NCBI RefSeq assembly: GCF_900108065.1
Contig: NZ_FNVQ01000001.1
Coordinates: forward strand, 1,178,001 to 1,242,000
Direction: 5' to 3'
Origin: Marinobacterium lutimaris
GTDB taxonomy: Bacteria > Pseudomonadota > Gammaproteobacteria > Pseudomonadales > Balneatricaceae
DNA: 64,000 nt
Positions 1 to 11,057 of the stretch are shown piece after piece. Below the pieces are notes generated by a model that was not told the DNA's origin, did no database searches, and saw only the letters and a program-made list of their open reading frames with translations. Positions within the stretch are counted from its first letter, which is position 1, and every line of letters begins with the position of its first letter. A program made the position numbers and the translations under genes.

Positions 1-120
1 CTTGGCGAAGAAGTCGATCAGATGGCGGCAACACTAAATCGCCAGGCGAGAACAAGGCAACGAAGAATCGCGAGAGGCATAAAAACGAAACGAAGAACAG
101 GAAAGCTGAGCAGCCCGAGC

Positions 121-1122
<1,002 letters not shown>

Positions 1123-1188
1123 TCAAAAGTTAGCGTCATTATAACGCGCAAGCATAACTTTAGCAGTCCCTGGAGTTACCCCTAAACG

Positions 1189-1215
1189 ACACCGGGGCTC
1201 AGCGAGCCCCGGTGT
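1189..1215 (-). terminator. strong GC hairpin after the KfrA-like gene
   Basis: A perfect 12-bp stem (ACACCGGGGCTC / GAGCCCCGGTGT) encloses a 3-base loop. It lies 57 bases past the stop of the minus-strand gene at 1273-2382 and before cysB. Only a short T-rich stretch follows on the minus strand, so it may be a weak intrinsic terminator or an RNA-end stabiliser. Confidence 0.5.
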
Positions 1216-1272
1216 ATGCGTCTAACTTTACGTCCACTGCTTAGTTTCAAAGCTGCTTAGCTCAAAGCTGGA

Positions 1273-2382
1273 TCAGAGCTTAGCACTGAGCCTGCGGACC
1301 TCATCGTCGCGGGTGACCAGACGTTTCTCAAGCGCGGTGACACGAGTCTGGGTCTGAGTCAGCTCGTCGTCTTTCTCTTTAAGCTGAGTCCGCATGGTCG
1401 CTTCGCGCCGAGATGCCTCGGCAGCGTTACTCGACACACGCTGATTTAGCCGTTCGATCTCCTCGCCAAGCTCCTTAACTTTTGCTTCTAAACGCTTAGT
1501 TTTATTAGTTTCTGCAAGAAGATCAGAGTTCGCTTTCGCCAGGCTGCGATTATTACCGCCCAGCTCCTGCTTGGTATTAGCCAGCTCCTGCTCAAGCGCC
1601 GCAATCTGGCTTTTCTGGGTGTCGAGTTTCGCATCCTTACGCGCAACCTGAGTGTGCAGATCGTTATTCTCGCGACTCAGCGCCGACTCTTTGCGACCGG
1701 TTTCGTCACGCAGCTTATCCAGCTGACCGCGATAGTGGCGCACCTCAACATCCATCTTCGCCTGGATCTCAACGCTCTTGTGCTGTTCTTCACTCAAACG
1801 CTGCTCAGTACTGCGACGGTGATCGTCATACTGCTTACGTAACTGAGTCAGCTCATGCTCGAGATTAACGTTGGCCTGCTCCGCTCTTTTACGTTCGTTA
1901 GCCTCATTTTCAAGGCTGTTACGCAGGATATTGATCTCAGCTTCCAGCGATTTCGCTATCTGACGCTGCTCCTCAAGACGCACCGCCTGCTCGCGATGCC
2001 GAGATTCCAACTCCTGATAGACATCCTGGGACTGGCGTAACGCCTCTTCGTTCAGACGTCGGCTCTCTTCCTCACCGACAACATCCTTCTGCCGCACCTG
2101 AGTCATGTTGGACTTTGCTTCCTGCACCGCCTGCTGCCAGATACGCATAAAGGACTGCGTAATAGCCTCGGGCACGTCCGGCATTTTCAGGGTACTGCGC
2201 CCATTGATCTCTACCCGACCCGGTAACGCCTGCCACCAGCGTTCCAGTGCAGCACCCGCCTCATCAACAGAGAGTTCCAACTGCGCCGCTATCGCCTCAG
2301 CCTCGGGCCTGGCCCCCGACAACAACTGGTGGTCAGCAACTGAAAATATGCGTTCGAGATTCCGCTCACTCACATCTAACAT
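1273..2382 (-). CDS. KfrA-like coiled-coil DNA-binding protein
   Basis: A 369-residue protein. Residues of about 1-95 resemble the KfrA N-terminal DNA-binding domain (helix-rich, with ALERWWQALPGRVEI and DVPEAITQSFMRIWQQAVQEA). From about residue 95 to the end it is an almost unbroken charged coiled coil rich in Glu, Arg, Gln and Leu heptads. KfrA proteins were described on plasmids as DNA-binding, filament-like regulators linked to segregation; a chromosomal role is unknown. It starts 1 base after the rluC stop codon, so the two genes are probably co-transcribed. There is no signal peptide or membrane segment. Family assignment is from sequence character and is moderately sure. Confidence 0.6.
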   Translation of the reverse strand: MLDVSERNLERIFSVADHQLLSGARPEAEAIAAQLELSVDEAGAALERWWQALPGRVEINGRSTLKMPDVPEAITQSFMRIWQQAVQEAKSNMTQVRQKDVVGEEESRRLNEEALRQSQDVYQELESRHREQAVRLEEQRQIAKSLEAEINILRNSLENEANERKRAEQANVNLEHELTQLRKQYDDHRRSTEQRLSEEQHKSVEIQAKMDVEVRHYRGQLDKLRDETGRKESALSRENNDLHTQVARKDAKLDTQKSQIAALEQELANTKQELGGNNRSLAKANSDLLAETNKTKRLEAKVKELGEEIERLNQRVSSNAAEASRREATMRTQLKEKDDELTQTQTRVTALEKRLVTRDDEVRRLSAKL

Positions 2383-2383
2383 C

Positions 2384-3361
2384 CTAATCCTGAGTTTGTT
2401 CTGCGTTTTTCAGCAAAGCCTCGAGCGACCGCTCGATCTGGGCATCCAAGGGAGCCTCAACCCTCAGCGGGGTTCCATCAGCAAGCTTAAGCTCAAGCGC
2501 CGCCGCATGCAGCATTAAGCGCCGAAATCCGTAATCGCGGAATTCCTGATTCACTTCATCGATCCCATATTTGGTATCGCCGATGATCGGGTGTCCAGTG
2601 AACAGGGTGTGTACACGAATTTGATGGGTTCTTCCTGTCTTCGGCCGGGCTTCGATCAAAGTCGCGAGGCTACCGTAGCGGCGCAGAACCTTGAAGTCGG
2701 TCAGCGACGCCTTGCCTGCCTCATCAACCTTGACAATACGCTCGCCCGATTTGAGCTCGCCTCTAAGCAGAGGTACGTCGACACGCTTGTCACGACCATT
2801 CCACTTACCCTGTACCAGCGCGTGGTAGATCTTCTGCACACGGCGTTCACGCAACACCTCATGCAGGTACCTGAGCATGGAACGCTTCTTCGCGATCATG
2901 ATGCAGCCTGAAGTATCACGGTCAAGGCGATGCACCAGTTCGAGAAAACGCTGCTCCGGGCGCAGTTGCCGCAACGCCTCGATCAAGCCGAGATTAACGC
3001 CACTGCCGCCGTGAACAGCCAGTCCGGAGGGCTTGTTAATGACCATCAGGGCATCGTCTTCGTAAAGCACGGCGCTCTCAAGATGCTCCAGAAGCTGCTC
3101 GCCAACCACCGGCGCATCGCCCTTTTCCGGCAGACGCACGGGCGGAACCCGGATCAGGTCGCCCGGCTGAAGCTTGTAATCCGGCTTGGTCCGCTTCTTG
3201 TTAACGCGCACCTCGCCTTTACGCAATACGCGGTAGATCAGACTCTTCGGCGCTCCCTTTAACGCGGTGCGCAGAAAGTTATCGATCCGCTGCCCACCCT
3301 GGTCCTCGTCAACGGTAATAAATTGAACACCTTTGCCGGTGCCTGCACTCTCATTTCCCAT
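2384..3361 (-). CDS. rluC: 23S rRNA pseudouridine synthase RluC
   Basis: A 325-residue RluA-family enzyme. Residues of about 20-75 form an S4 RNA-binding domain ([15 protein letters not shown], then [18 protein letters not shown]). The catalytic domain follows, with the HRLDRDTSG motif at 144-152 and Asp147 as the expected catalytic residue. RluC modifies U955, U2504 and U2580 of 23S rRNA in E. coli. The gene is divergent from rne, the usual arrangement in gammaproteobacteria, which supports RluC over RluD or RluA. The KfrA-like gene follows directly. Confidence 0.93.
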   Translation of the reverse strand: MGNESAGTGKGVQFITVDEDQGGQRIDNFLRTALKGAPKSLIYRVLRKGEVRVNKKRTKPDYKLQPGDLIRVPPVRLPEKGDAPVVGEQLLEHLESAVLYEDDALMVINKPSGLAVHGGSGVNLGLIEALRQLRPEQRFLELVHRLDRDTSGCIMIAKKRSMLRYLHEVLRERRVQKIYHALVQGKWNGRDKRVDVPLLRGELKSGERIVKVDEAGKASLTDFKVLRRYGSLATLIEARPKTGRTHQIRVHTLFTGHPIIGDTKYGIDEVNQEFRDYGFRRLMLHAAALELKLADGTPLRVEAPLDAQIERSLEALLKNAEQTQD

Positions 3362-3897
3362 CGTTTATCGCTATGTCGGTTCGTTGAAGCACTAGGGGTT
3401 AGCTGTTATATTCTAGCGGTGCCGCGGGCGGTTGGCTTTAGGTTTTTATAAATCCATGTCGCCGGCCCCTCATTACATAGATCGAAGCGCGGCTGCGCAC
3501 GTACCGACCTGCGGCAAAAAGTGTAAAACGCGAAAGTTTAACGGTTTCGCAAGAAATCAAACCTATTTATACGCAACGCTTTCACGACCTTCGTCGATGA
3601 CCGAAGGTCCAGTTGAAGGTGGAGACGCACGCTGACCCGGAACCTGCCTCTCGATCGCCACGAGCGCTCCAGACTGCAGCCACAGCCAGCAACGATAATG
3701 ACAGAGGTCCGCGTTTCCTCCACCGCAGATATGCAGACATTTAAAGCAGGCAGCCGCTGATGTATGGCTGCCTGCTGTTACCGTCCCGCCGCCGTAGACG
3801 CGGGACGGGCTGTAGTCAAAAAGACTGGGCTCCACCTTTCACATGCCGGTATCGACAACGGCGTGGGGCGTTGCGTTACATTGAGAACGCATAAAAA
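3362..3897 (+). promoter_or_regulatory. rluC-rne intergenic region with structured rne 5' leader
   Basis: There are 536 bases without a gene between divergent rluC and rne. Three hairpins lie upstream of the rne start: 3586-3593/3602-3609 (8 bp), 3745-3755/3766-3776 (11 bp perfect, 10-base loop) and 3781-3789/3800-3808 (9 bp perfect, 10-base loop). Their number and position match the autoregulatory rne 5' leader known in enterics, where RNase E binds leader hairpins and controls decay of its own mRNA. Equivalence is inferred from position and structure, not from alignment. No convincing -35/-10 pair could be fixed. Confidence 0.6.
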
Positions 3898-6800
3898 ATG
3901 AAGAGAATGCTCATCAACGCAACTCAGCCAGAAGAGTTGCGGGTAGCCCTGGTCGATGGCCAGAGACTGTTCGATCTGGATATCGAATCCGACAGCCGGG
4001 AGCAGAAAAAGGCCAACATCTATAAAGGCCGCATCACCCGCGTAGAACCCAGCCTTGAAGCCGCATTCGTCGATTACGGCGCCGAGCGCCACGGCTTCCT
4101 CCCCCTTAAAGAGATCTCCCGCGAATACTTCAGCAAGCAGCCTGAGCGTGGCCAACGTCCGAGCATCAAGGACATGGTCAAGGAAGGCACTGAGGTTATC
4201 GTTCAGGTCGACAAAGAAGAACGCGGCAATAAAGGCGCTGCACTGACCACCTTTATCAGCCTCGCCGGCCGTTACTTGGTGCTGATGCCCAACAACCCAC
4301 GGGCAGGCGGAATCTCGCGCCGTATCGAGGGCGACGAACGCACCCAGCTCAAAGAAGCACTTGCAGGCGTAAACATCCCTGACCAGATGGGCGCCATCGT
4401 GCGTACCGCGGGTATCGGCCGCAGCAGCGAAGAGCTGCAGTGGGACCTGGATTACCTGATCACCGTCTGGGAAGCGATCACCAAAGAGAGCAAACGTAAC
4501 GCTCCCTTCCTGATCTACCGCGAAAGCAACGTGGTTATCCGTGCCATTCGCGACTACCTGCGCTCCGATATCGGTGAAGTACTGATCGACGACCCCGTCG
4601 TCTACGACCAGGCACTGATGTTCGTGCGCCAGGTAATGCCAAGCTACGAACAGCGCATCAAGCTTTATAAAGAGCAGACTCCGCTGTTCAACCGCTTCCA
4701 GATCGAAACGCAGATCGAGACAGCCTTCGAGCGTGAAGTAAAACTACCTTCTGGCGGTTCCATCGTTATCGATCCCACCGAGGCACTGGTATCGATCGAT
4801 ATCAACTCCGCCCGCGCAACCCGTGGCGGTGATATCGAAGAAACAGCGCTCAACACCAACCTTGAAGCTGCGGACGAAATCGCCCGCCAGCTGCGCCTGC
4901 GCGACATCGGCGGCCTGATCGTCATCGATTTCATCGACATGACCCCGATCAAGCACCAGCGCGAGGTTGAAAACCGCCTGCGTGACGCCCTGAAACTTGA
5001 TCGCGCCCGTGTACAGATGGGTCGCATCTCCCGCTTTGGCCTGCTCGAGATGTCACGTCAGCGTCTGCGCCCCTCTCTGGCGGAGTCCCGTGGCCACGTC
5101 TGCCCCCGTTGTAACGGCCAGGGCACCATCCGCGACACAGAATCTCTGGCGCTGTCTATCCTGCGTCTGATCGAAGAGGAATCTGCCAAGGACCGCACCG
5201 CGGAAATACGCGCCATTCTGCCGGTCAGCGTCGCCACCTTCCTGCTCAACGAGAAGCGTCGCGAAGTCCATGCGGTCGAGCTGCGTCACGAGGTTCAGGT
5301 CGTTATCGTTCCTAACCCGAACATGGAAACTCCGCACTACGAGGTTGTCCGCCTGCGCGACGACCACAGCGTCTCCACCACCAACGACGCCAGCTACACC
5401 CTGCAGCCGGAACCGGTTGAAGAGGAGCTTGAAAAAGCGAGCGTCCCGGTGAAGCGTGAAAAGGCAGCGGTTCAGGCCGTCGTACCGACCTCCCGCGCAC
5501 CCAGCACCCAGGCAGGGGAAGACACCGCAGAGGCACCCAAGGCTGCAGTTGCACCTGCAGCGCCGGCAGCACCGAGCACTCCGTCCTTCGGCGAGCGCGT
5601 CGTTGCAACTCTGGGCCGCCTGTTTGGCAAGCGCCCACAGGAAGAAGCACCCGCCAAATCCAAGGAAGCTGAAGCCAAGCCGGTAGAAGCCAAGCCAAGC
5701 CAGTCAGATGACAGCGGCAGCAGACAGTCCCGCGATAGCAGCCGCAGCAACCGTAGCGGCAGCAACAACCGCAACCGCAACAACGATCGCCGCCGTGGCA
5801 ATGACCGCCGTCGCACCCGTGATAACGACGAAGTGATCACGATCGAGCAGGAACAGGCGCTGCCAACCATCGGTGATCAGAAGGAAAGCAACGACAGCAG
5901 AGACGACAAAGAGAAGTCCGACGGCAGTCGCTCACGTCGCCGTCGTCGCAGCCGTCGTCGCAGCGACAAAAACAGCAACGATACAGCTACAGACAACCGC
6001 GACATTGAGCAGCGGAACGACGCTGACGAAGCGGACGAGCAGCAGCCGAAAGAGCAGCCTGAAGTCAAAGATGCTTCTGAGCAGCAGAAACCGGCCAAAG
6101 CTGATCGTAGCGAAGCCAGGGATAAAGATGGCGAAGAGGAAACTCGCAGCCGTCGCCGCGGCCGTCGTCGTCGCAGCAACGAAGAGCGCAGTGCCGAGCG
6201 CACACCGCTTGCTGCAGTGGAAGTGAACGCAGAGCAGGACGAAAGCGCTACTGCACCGACAGAAGCACCGGAAGCTGCCACAGAAGCCGACGAAGCCAAA
6301 AACGTTAACGAGGCGACTGGAGCAAGCACCGAGAAAAGCGTTGAGGCCGATGCCGAGAAAGCTGCGGAAGCAACTGGCGAAGAAAGCAGCCTGAAGGAAG
6401 CTAGCGACGTTGCCGAGCAGTCTGAGCCCCAGACCGCCGTGGCTGAAAGCGCAGAGCCCGAGACCGAAGCCGCATCTGAAGAAACAGAGCAGACCCAGGT
6501 CGAAGAGGTAAAAGCTCCCTCTTCCGAGCAGCACCCTGCAGAGGAACCTGCTGCAGAAGAGCCCGCATCTGAGCCCAAAGGCGAAGCTGAAGAGCCAGCT
6601 CCGGCGGCAGAGCAGAAACCTGAAGCCAGCGAGGAAAAAGCGGTTCAGTGCGACAATGTCGAAGCCACTCCAGAAGCTGCAGTAGCAGTTGATCAGCACG
6701 AAGCAGGCGAGTCTGTCGCAGCGGCATCCGAGCCCAAGCAGGAGCCAGCCTCAACCGAGGAGGTCGAAGCCGAGGTCAAAACTGAAGCTGAACCTGAAGA

Positions 6801-7044
6801 GCCAGTCGAAGCAACACTTAGCGAAGAACCGGTATCCGAGCCTAAACAGGGTCAGGAAACCGTCGTTGAGCCGACCCAGGAAGAAGGCGCCAGCGTAGAT
6901 AACGCAAGCGAGAAGGCTGCAGCTGAAGAAGAGCCGGAAAAACCCGCTCGCCGCCGTCGCACCCAACGCGCACCCAACGACCCTCGTGAAGTGAAACGCC
7001 GTCAGCAGCAGGCTGCAGACGAGTCCAGCCAGGGCGATAACTAA
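3898..7044 (+). CDS. rne: Ribonuclease E
   Basis: A 1048-residue endoribonuclease, the scaffold of the RNA degradosome at the inner membrane. It opens [22 protein letters not shown] as in E. coli RNase E. The S1 domain spans about 38-120. The DNase-I-like catalytic core carries Asp301 (in [10 protein letters not shown]) and Asp344 (in VIDFIDM), the expected Mg-binding pair, and the zinc-link motif CPRC is at 402-405. The C-terminal half is low complexity: arginine clusters (around 610-650, 675-690 and 745-760) and then a very long Glu/Ala/Pro-rich stretch ending in another Arg cluster and a basic tail. This fits the disordered scaffold arm. A terminator follows at 7066-7095. Confidence 0.97.
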   Translation: MKRMLINATQPEELRVALVDGQRLFDLDIESDSREQKKANIYKGRITRVEPSLEAAFVDYGAERHGFLPLKEISREYFSKQPERGQRPSIKDMVKEGTEVIVQVDKEERGNKGAALTTFISLAGRYLVLMPNNPRAGGISRRIEGDERTQLKEALAGVNIPDQMGAIVRTAGIGRSSEELQWDLDYLITVWEAITKESKRNAPFLIYRESNVVIRAIRDYLRSDIGEVLIDDPVVYDQALMFVRQVMPSYEQRIKLYKEQTPLFNRFQIETQIETAFEREVKLPSGGSIVIDPTEALVSIDINSARATRGGDIEETALNTNLEAADEIARQLRLRDIGGLIVIDFIDMTPIKHQREVENRLRDALKLDRARVQMGRISRFGLLEMSRQRLRPSLAESRGHVCPRCNGQGTIRDTESLALSILRLIEEESAKDRTAEIRAILPVSVATFLLNEKRREVHAVELRHEVQVVIVPNPNMETPHYEVVRLRDDHSVSTTNDASYTLQPEPVEEELEKASVPVKREKAAVQAVVPTSRAPSTQAGEDTAEAPKAAVAPAAPAAPSTPSFGERVVATLGRLFGKRPQEEAPAKSKEAEAKPVEAKPSQSDDSGSRQSRDSSRSNRSGSNNRNRNNDRRRGNDRRRTRDNDEVITIEQEQALPTIGDQKESNDSRDDKEKSDGSRSRRRRRSRRRSDKNSNDTATDNRDIEQRNDADEADEQQPKEQPEVKDASEQQKPAKADRSEARDKDGEEETRSRRRGRRRRSNEERSAERTPLAAVEVNAEQDESATAPTEAPEAATEADEAKNVNEATGASTEKSVEADAEKAAEATGEESSLKEASDVAEQSEPQTAVAESAEPETEAASEETEQTQVEEVKAPSSEQHPAEEPAAEEPASEPKGEAEEPAPAAEQKPEASEEKAVQCDNVEATPEAAVAVDQHEAGESVAAASEPKQEPASTEEVEAEVKTEAEPEEPVEATLSEEPVSEPKQGQETVVEPTQEEGASVDNASEKAAAEEEPEKPARRRRTQRAPNDPREVKRRQQQAADESSQGDN

Positions 7045-7065
7045 TCGCCCTGCGTTGCAGCGATA

Positions 7066-7095
7066 AAAAAGCCCGCCTTTTCAGGCGGGCTTTTT
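7066..7095 (+). terminator. bidirectional terminator between rne and murB
   Basis: A 7-bp stem (GCCCGCC 7071-7077 / GGCGGGC 7084-7090) is flanked by an A run before and a T run after. It sits between convergent rne and murB, so it can serve both strands. Confidence 0.92.
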
Positions 7096-7149
7096 GTTAG
7101 CGGTATCCAGGGAGCCGATCCATTCGGAAGCCCCTTCCCTCATCTTAGA

Positions 7150-8163
7150 TCAGGGATAAAACCTCGGTTCCGGCTCCAAAACCACTCCGTAGGTTTCAAG
7201 AATATCGGCCTGGATAGCGGTTGCGAGCTTTTCCAGCTGGCTACGATCCCCATCGCCTAGATTGACCAGCACAAGCGCTTGCTGATCATGCACACCGACG
7301 GAAGCCATCTTCCGCCCCTTCCAGCCACAGCGGTCGATCAACCAGCCGGCAGCGAGCTTAAAGCCTGCTATATCAGGGTAAGCAACCAGGTCAGGATAAG
7401 CCGCCTTGATTCGCTCATAGGTTGCACCATCTACCACCGGATTCTTGAAGAAGCTGCCGGCATTTCCGAGCCGCTCGGGATCCGGCAGTTTTTCACGACG
7501 TATATCGCACACCGTACGAAACACCGCTCGCGGATCCTGCTGTTCTTCGGTCGATAGCCTGGCCTGCAGCGGCGCATAGGTAGTGACAGTCGCCGCTATG
7601 CGACTGAGCAGAAAACGCACACGCAGGATAAGGTAGCGACCGCTTTCACGCTTAAAGCGGCTATCTCGATAGGCGAATTCGCACTCACAGTTATCGAGCC
7701 AATAGATGCGCTCCTGCTGCCAGTCATACACCTGAACAGCATCGATTCTGTCTTTTACCTCAACCCCGTAAGCACCGATATTCTGCACCGGCGCCGCGCC
7801 GACGCTTCCTGGTATCAGCGCTAAATTTTCGAGACCGTAAATCCCCTGTTCCAGCAAGCTTGAAACGGCGCCATGCCAGTGTTCGCCACCGCCGAGAGTG
7901 ACCCTGACGGAAGCTCCCTCAAGCTCTTCAACCTCGCAGCCCCTAAGATCCATCTGAGCAACGATCCCGGGTATCCGTGCGGAAAGTACCAGGTTACTTC
8001 CGCCGCCAAGCAGTAGCAGCGGATCACCGCTGCGCTTAAGTTCGGCGTGCAGCTCAGACACCTGTTCCTGGGTTTGGATGCGAACAAAACGCTCAGCAGT
8101 CACCTCGAAGCCGAGCGTGTTCATCCCTGTCAGCGAAAACTCGCGGTGAAACTCCAGACTCAA
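7150..8163 (-). CDS. murB: UDP-N-acetylenolpyruvoylglucosamine reductase MurB
   Basis: A 337-residue FAD enzyme that reduces UDP-GlcNAc-enolpyruvate to UDP-MurNAc with NADPH in cytoplasmic peptidoglycan synthesis. The FAD-binding loop GGGSN is at 53-57, SVGAAPVQNIGAYGVE is at about 120-135, and the catalytic serine is Ser237 in GNAGSFFKNP. The C-terminus EPEPRFYP is typical of the long type I form found in E. coli and pseudomonads. The start overlaps the phosphatase stop by 4 bases, so it is the last gene of the comEC-to-murB operon. Confidence 0.96.
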   Translation of the reverse strand: MSLEFHREFSLTGMNTLGFEVTAERFVRIQTQEQVSELHAELKRSGDPLLLLGGGSNLVLSARIPGIVAQMDLRGCEVEELEGASVRVTLGGGEHWHGAVSSLLEQGIYGLENLALIPGSVGAAPVQNIGAYGVEVKDRIDAVQVYDWQQERIYWLDNCECEFAYRDSRFKRESGRYLILRVRFLLSRIAATVTTYAPLQARLSTEEQQDPRAVFRTVCDIRREKLPDPERLGNAGSFFKNPVVDGATYERIKAAYPDLVAYPDIAGFKLAAGWLIDRCGWKGRKMASVGVHDQQALVLVNLGDGDRSQLEKLATAIQADILETYGVVLEPEPRFYP

Positions 8164-8645
8164 CGGAACAACTCCGCCTGAAGATGCTTGATCAACCCTT
8201 CCGAGGCAGCCTCAACCAGGTCTAAAACCTCTTCAAAGCCGCGGTCACCATCGGTGTAATACGGGTCCGGCACTTCAGCGCCAGACTGACCGGCAAAATC
8301 GAGAAAGAGACCGAGATGCCCCTCGAATTCCGCCGGGCAAACCGCACGCAGATTGGAGAGGTTCTGACTATCCATCGCCAGCACGTAGTCGTATCTGGCA
8401 AAGTCCTCAGGCTCAACAGCACGGGCACGCAACAGGGTCAGATCATAGCCCCGACGCGCTGCGACAGCGGTGCTACGCCGGTCAGGCGCCTCACCGACGT
8501 GATAGGCTGCAGTTCCTGCCGAGTCGACCTCCAGCATTGCCTGCAGCCTGGGATGCTCTGCAAGCTTGCGGCGAAACACACCTTCAGCGGTTGGCGAACG
8601 ACAGATGTTTCCGAGACAGACAAAAAGTACAGCAGCGTTGCGCAT
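8160..8645 (-). CDS. Low-molecular-weight protein-tyrosine phosphatase
   Basis: A 161-residue cytoplasmic phosphatase. The P-loop CLGNICRSP starts at Cys10 (C-X5-R, Cys10 to Arg16), and the general acid loop DPYY has Asp127. Both are essential features of the LMW-PTP/arsenate-reductase fold. Length is standard. It overlaps kdsB by 1 base and murB by 4, so translation is coupled. Bacterial members dephosphorylate BY-kinases and sugar enzymes; no kinase partner is in the window, so the substrate is unknown. Confidence 0.93.
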   Translation of the reverse strand: MRNAAVLFVCLGNICRSPTAEGVFRRKLAEHPRLQAMLEVDSAGTAAYHVGEAPDRRSTAVAARRGYDLTLLRARAVEPEDFARYDYVLAMDSQNLSNLRAVCPAEFEGHLGLFLDFAGQSGAEVPDPYYTDGDRGFEEVLDLVEAASEGLIKHLQAELFR

Positions 8646-9412
8646 CAGGACTCCAGCATCGCTCTGAGACGTTCCAGGTCTTCCGGTGTATCGACACCCG
8701 TCGGTGGCGCTTCCACCGCCTCGTCCACATGAATACCGGCTCCGTTATAGAGCGCGCGCAGCTGCTCCAGAGATTCTGTCGCCTCAATCGGCGCAGGCGG
8801 CCAGGCAACGAAGTCATTCAGCAGCTTGACCCTGTAAGCATACATCCCGATATGACGCTGCCAGTTAAACCCTTCGGGCAAACTGTCCAGCTTGCCACCC
8901 TGGTTCAGCGCCGAATCGCGCGGCCAGGGAATCGGCGCACGGCTGAAGTAGATCGCCATACCGCGGTGATCGCGGATCACCTTAACGACATTAGGGTTCA
9001 GCAGAGAAGCAACATCGGTGATCGGCTCAGATAGCGTTGCAATACTGGCTTCCGGAACCGCAGCCAGGTTATGCGCGACCTGATTAATGACCCGAGGCGG
9101 TATCAGCGGCTCATCACCCTGGACGTTAACCACGATATCGTCGGCATAAAACTCGAGTTTTTTCACCACTTCCTGCAGGCGGTCGGTACCCGAAGGGTGA
9201 TCCGACGACGTCATACAGACTTCAGCACCAAAACCCTTGGCACACTCGGCGATACGCTCATCATCCGTGGCAACAACAACCCGGGTCGCCTCGCTTTCAC
9301 AGGCGCGCTCATAGACATGCTGAACCATCGGCTTGCCGGCGAGCTGCGCCAGCGGTTTACCGGGGAAACGGCTGGAGGCGTAGCGGGCGGGGATAATTAT
9401 CGAAAAGCTCAT
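8645..9412 (-). CDS. kdsB: 3-deoxy-manno-octulosonate cytidylyltransferase KdsB
   Basis: A 255-residue enzyme that makes CMP-Kdo from CTP and Kdo for lipopolysaccharide inner core. The N-terminal nucleotide-binding signature [17 protein letters not shown] and the downstream NVQGDEPLI motif are diagnostic. It sits in a row with Trm112-like, lpxK, PTP and murB, a common envelope cluster. lpxK and kdsB act at consecutive stages of lipid A-Kdo assembly. Confidence 0.96.
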   Translation of the reverse strand: MSFSIIIPARYASSRFPGKPLAQLAGKPMVQHVYERACESEATRVVVATDDERIAECAKGFGAEVCMTSSDHPSGTDRLQEVVKKLEFYADDIVVNVQGDEPLIPPRVINQVAHNLAAVPEASIATLSEPITDVASLLNPNVVKVIRDHRGMAIYFSRAPIPWPRDSALNQGGKLDSLPEGFNWQRHIGMYAYRVKLLNDFVAWPPAPIEATESLEQLRALYNGAGIHVDEAVEAPPTGVDTPEDLERLRAMLES

Positions 9413-9436
9413 AGTTTCACTTCTAAGCTAAGGGTT

Positions 9437-9628
9437 TCACTTCTTTTCGGGAAGGCGCTCATCGGCGCCGAGGGTACGCGCCTCACTTTCAAGCATCACC
9501 GGAATATCATCGCGGATAGGATAAGCCAGCCCGCTGGTACGGCAGATCAACTCGTTGGTTTCGCGGTTCCACTCAACCGGTGCTTTCGACACCGGACATA
9601 CCAGGATATCTAGCAGTTTCTGGTCCAT
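9437..9628 (-). CDS. Trm112/YcaR-family small protein
   Basis: A 63-residue protein of the Trm112p-like (UPF0434, YcaR) family: [20 protein letters not shown] at the start, a single Cys about 20 residues later, then [14 protein letters not shown]. It has the standard size and standard position between lpxK and kdsB. Some relatives are partners of methyltransferases; its own role is not established. It overlaps the end of lpxK by 1 base. Confidence 0.9.
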   Translation of the reverse strand: MDQKLLDILVCPVSKAPVEWNRETNELICRTSGLAYPIRDDIPVMLESEARTLGADERLPEKK

Positions 9629-10626
9629 TACGGACTCCCGTATTTCTGTTGCAGTCTGACCAGCTGCCGATCCAGCCAGTCGTCAAATTCTTCATCGAGG
9701 CGGGCGTCAACTTTCAGCGCCCACACCCCGGGTTTCACCCAGTCGCCACATTTTACGGCGTCTTTTTCCGTGAGGATAACGGGCAGCTCATCATCAAAGC
9801 TGAGCGTTTCCGCGGTGATCGCAGCATGGTCCGGCAAAGGATGCGGCAGCGGCTTAAACCCCAGACTCTCGAGCGTGTCAAAGAAACGCTTGGGGTGACC
9901 GATACCAGCCACCGCGTGAACCTGCCGCGCCCCCTGCCACTGCTCTGCATCCAGGCTTTTCCCCGTGGCCAGCTCAACCAAGGCTCCGGGTTGCAGTTCC
10001 ATGCTCGACGCGCCAGGAAAGGCAAAACGCCCCTGGCCGTTCAGTATAACGCGATCCACTTCGTTCAGCCGTTCCGGCGGCTCTCTCAAAGGCCCCGCAG
10101 GCAGACAGCGGGCATTGCCCAGCCCTCGGGCAGCATCAACCACGGCAAGTTCAAGATCACGACCGAGGCGGTAGTGCTGCAGGCCGTCATCGCTGATAAC
10201 GATATCCACGTCAGCCGTGTCGAGTAGCGCCCTGACCGCTGCGGGACGATCCGGATCGATCACCAGCGGCACCCCACTGCGACGAACGATCAGACAGGGC
10301 TCATCCCCGCCCTGCTCCGGCGCGGTATCTGCGTTAACAAAGAAAGGATAATGCGGTGCCTTGGTGCCATAACCGCGACTGACCACGCCAGGCCGGTAAC
10401 CCCGGGCTCTGAGCTTATCGATCAAGTTCAACGTCAGTGGTGTCTTGCCACTGCCGCCGACACTGATATTGCCGACAATGATCACCGGCACCGGCGCCAG
10501 CCATTGATTTTCCGGCTGCGTCAGCCGCTGACGGCGGCGCTCTGAAAGCCTGCGATAGGCCCACTCCAGCGGAGCCAGCAGACGTAGCCAGCCGGCACCG
10601 GAGTACCAGTCGGTTTCGAGTCCCAT
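9628..10626 (-). CDS. lpxK: Tetraacyldisaccharide 4'-kinase LpxK
   Basis: A 332-residue inner-membrane-associated kinase that phosphorylates the 4' position of the lipid A disaccharide. The Walker A loop [11 protein letters not shown] is at 52-62. The N-terminal 30 residues form the usual amphipathic membrane anchor, and [15 protein letters not shown] is a family hallmark. It overlaps exbD by 1 base on one side and Trm112 by 1 base on the other, showing a tight operon. Confidence 0.95.
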   Translation of the reverse strand: MGLETDWYSGAGWLRLLAPLEWAYRRLSERRRQRLTQPENQWLAPVPVIIVGNISVGGSGKTPLTLNLIDKLRARGYRPGVVSRGYGTKAPHYPFFVNADTAPEQGGDEPCLIVRRSGVPLVIDPDRPAAVRALLDTADVDIVISDDGLQHYRLGRDLELAVVDAARGLGNARCLPAGPLREPPERLNEVDRVILNGQGRFAFPGASSMELQPGALVELATGKSLDAEQWQGARQVHAVAGIGHPKRFFDTLESLGFKPLPHPLPDHAAITAETLSFDDELPVILTEKDAVKCGDWVKPGVWALKVDARLDEEFDDWLDRQLVRLQQKYGSP

Positions 10627-11045
10627 CAGTTGGTTTCCACTTCCCGCGTGGAAATACTCAGATGAATAAAACCAAGCTGGCCCGCCACATCCATGGCAGT
10701 CACCACGGACTGGTGCGGTGTCTGCGCGTCGGCGGTAATGATAAACGGCAGCGTGCGGTCTTCGCCCGCCTCCTCCGCGATGGCGCGTTTGAGTGTCTGT
10801 GCCTGGGTGTTGACCAGCGAACGCCCGTTGACGCTGTACTGCCCCTGGGCGTTTATGACCACATCGAGGGTTTCTGTCTTAGCGACGGCCCCACCATTAG
10901 CTGCCTGGGGCAGATCCACATCGAGATGGGTTTCCTTGGTGAAGGTCGTTGAGACCATAAAAAAGATCAACAACAGAAACACCACGTCAATCAGGGGTGT
11001 TAGATTGATGTTGACCTCTTCTCGGCGCTGACGCTGAAAATGCAT
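10626..11045 (-). CDS. exbD: ExbD/TolR-family energy transducer
   Basis: A 139-residue protein with a short cytoplasmic N-terminus, one membrane helix (about 15-37: LTPLIDVVFLLLIFFMVSTT) carrying the conserved proton-path Asp20, and a periplasmic domain. With the ExbB-like partner it would use the proton gradient to energise TonB or a Tol-type system. No tonB or tol genes are in the window, so the choice between ExbD and an accessory TolR is by family look. It starts 12 bases after the exbB-like stop. Confidence 0.85.
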   Translation of the reverse strand: MHFQRQRREEVNINLTPLIDVVFLLLIFFMVSTTFTKETHLDVDLPQAANGGAVAKTETLDVVINAQGQYSVNGRSLVNTQAQTLKRAIAEEAGEDRTLPFIITADAQTPHQSVVTAMDVAGQLGFIHLSISTREVETN

Positions 11046-11057
11046 GGGGATCTCCTG

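Noticed and set aside
5877-6578. Ser/Ala/Arg-rich open frame on the minus strand within rne
   Set aside because: Product of the repetitive Arg/Glu coding region of RNase E read in reverse; low complexity without domain features.
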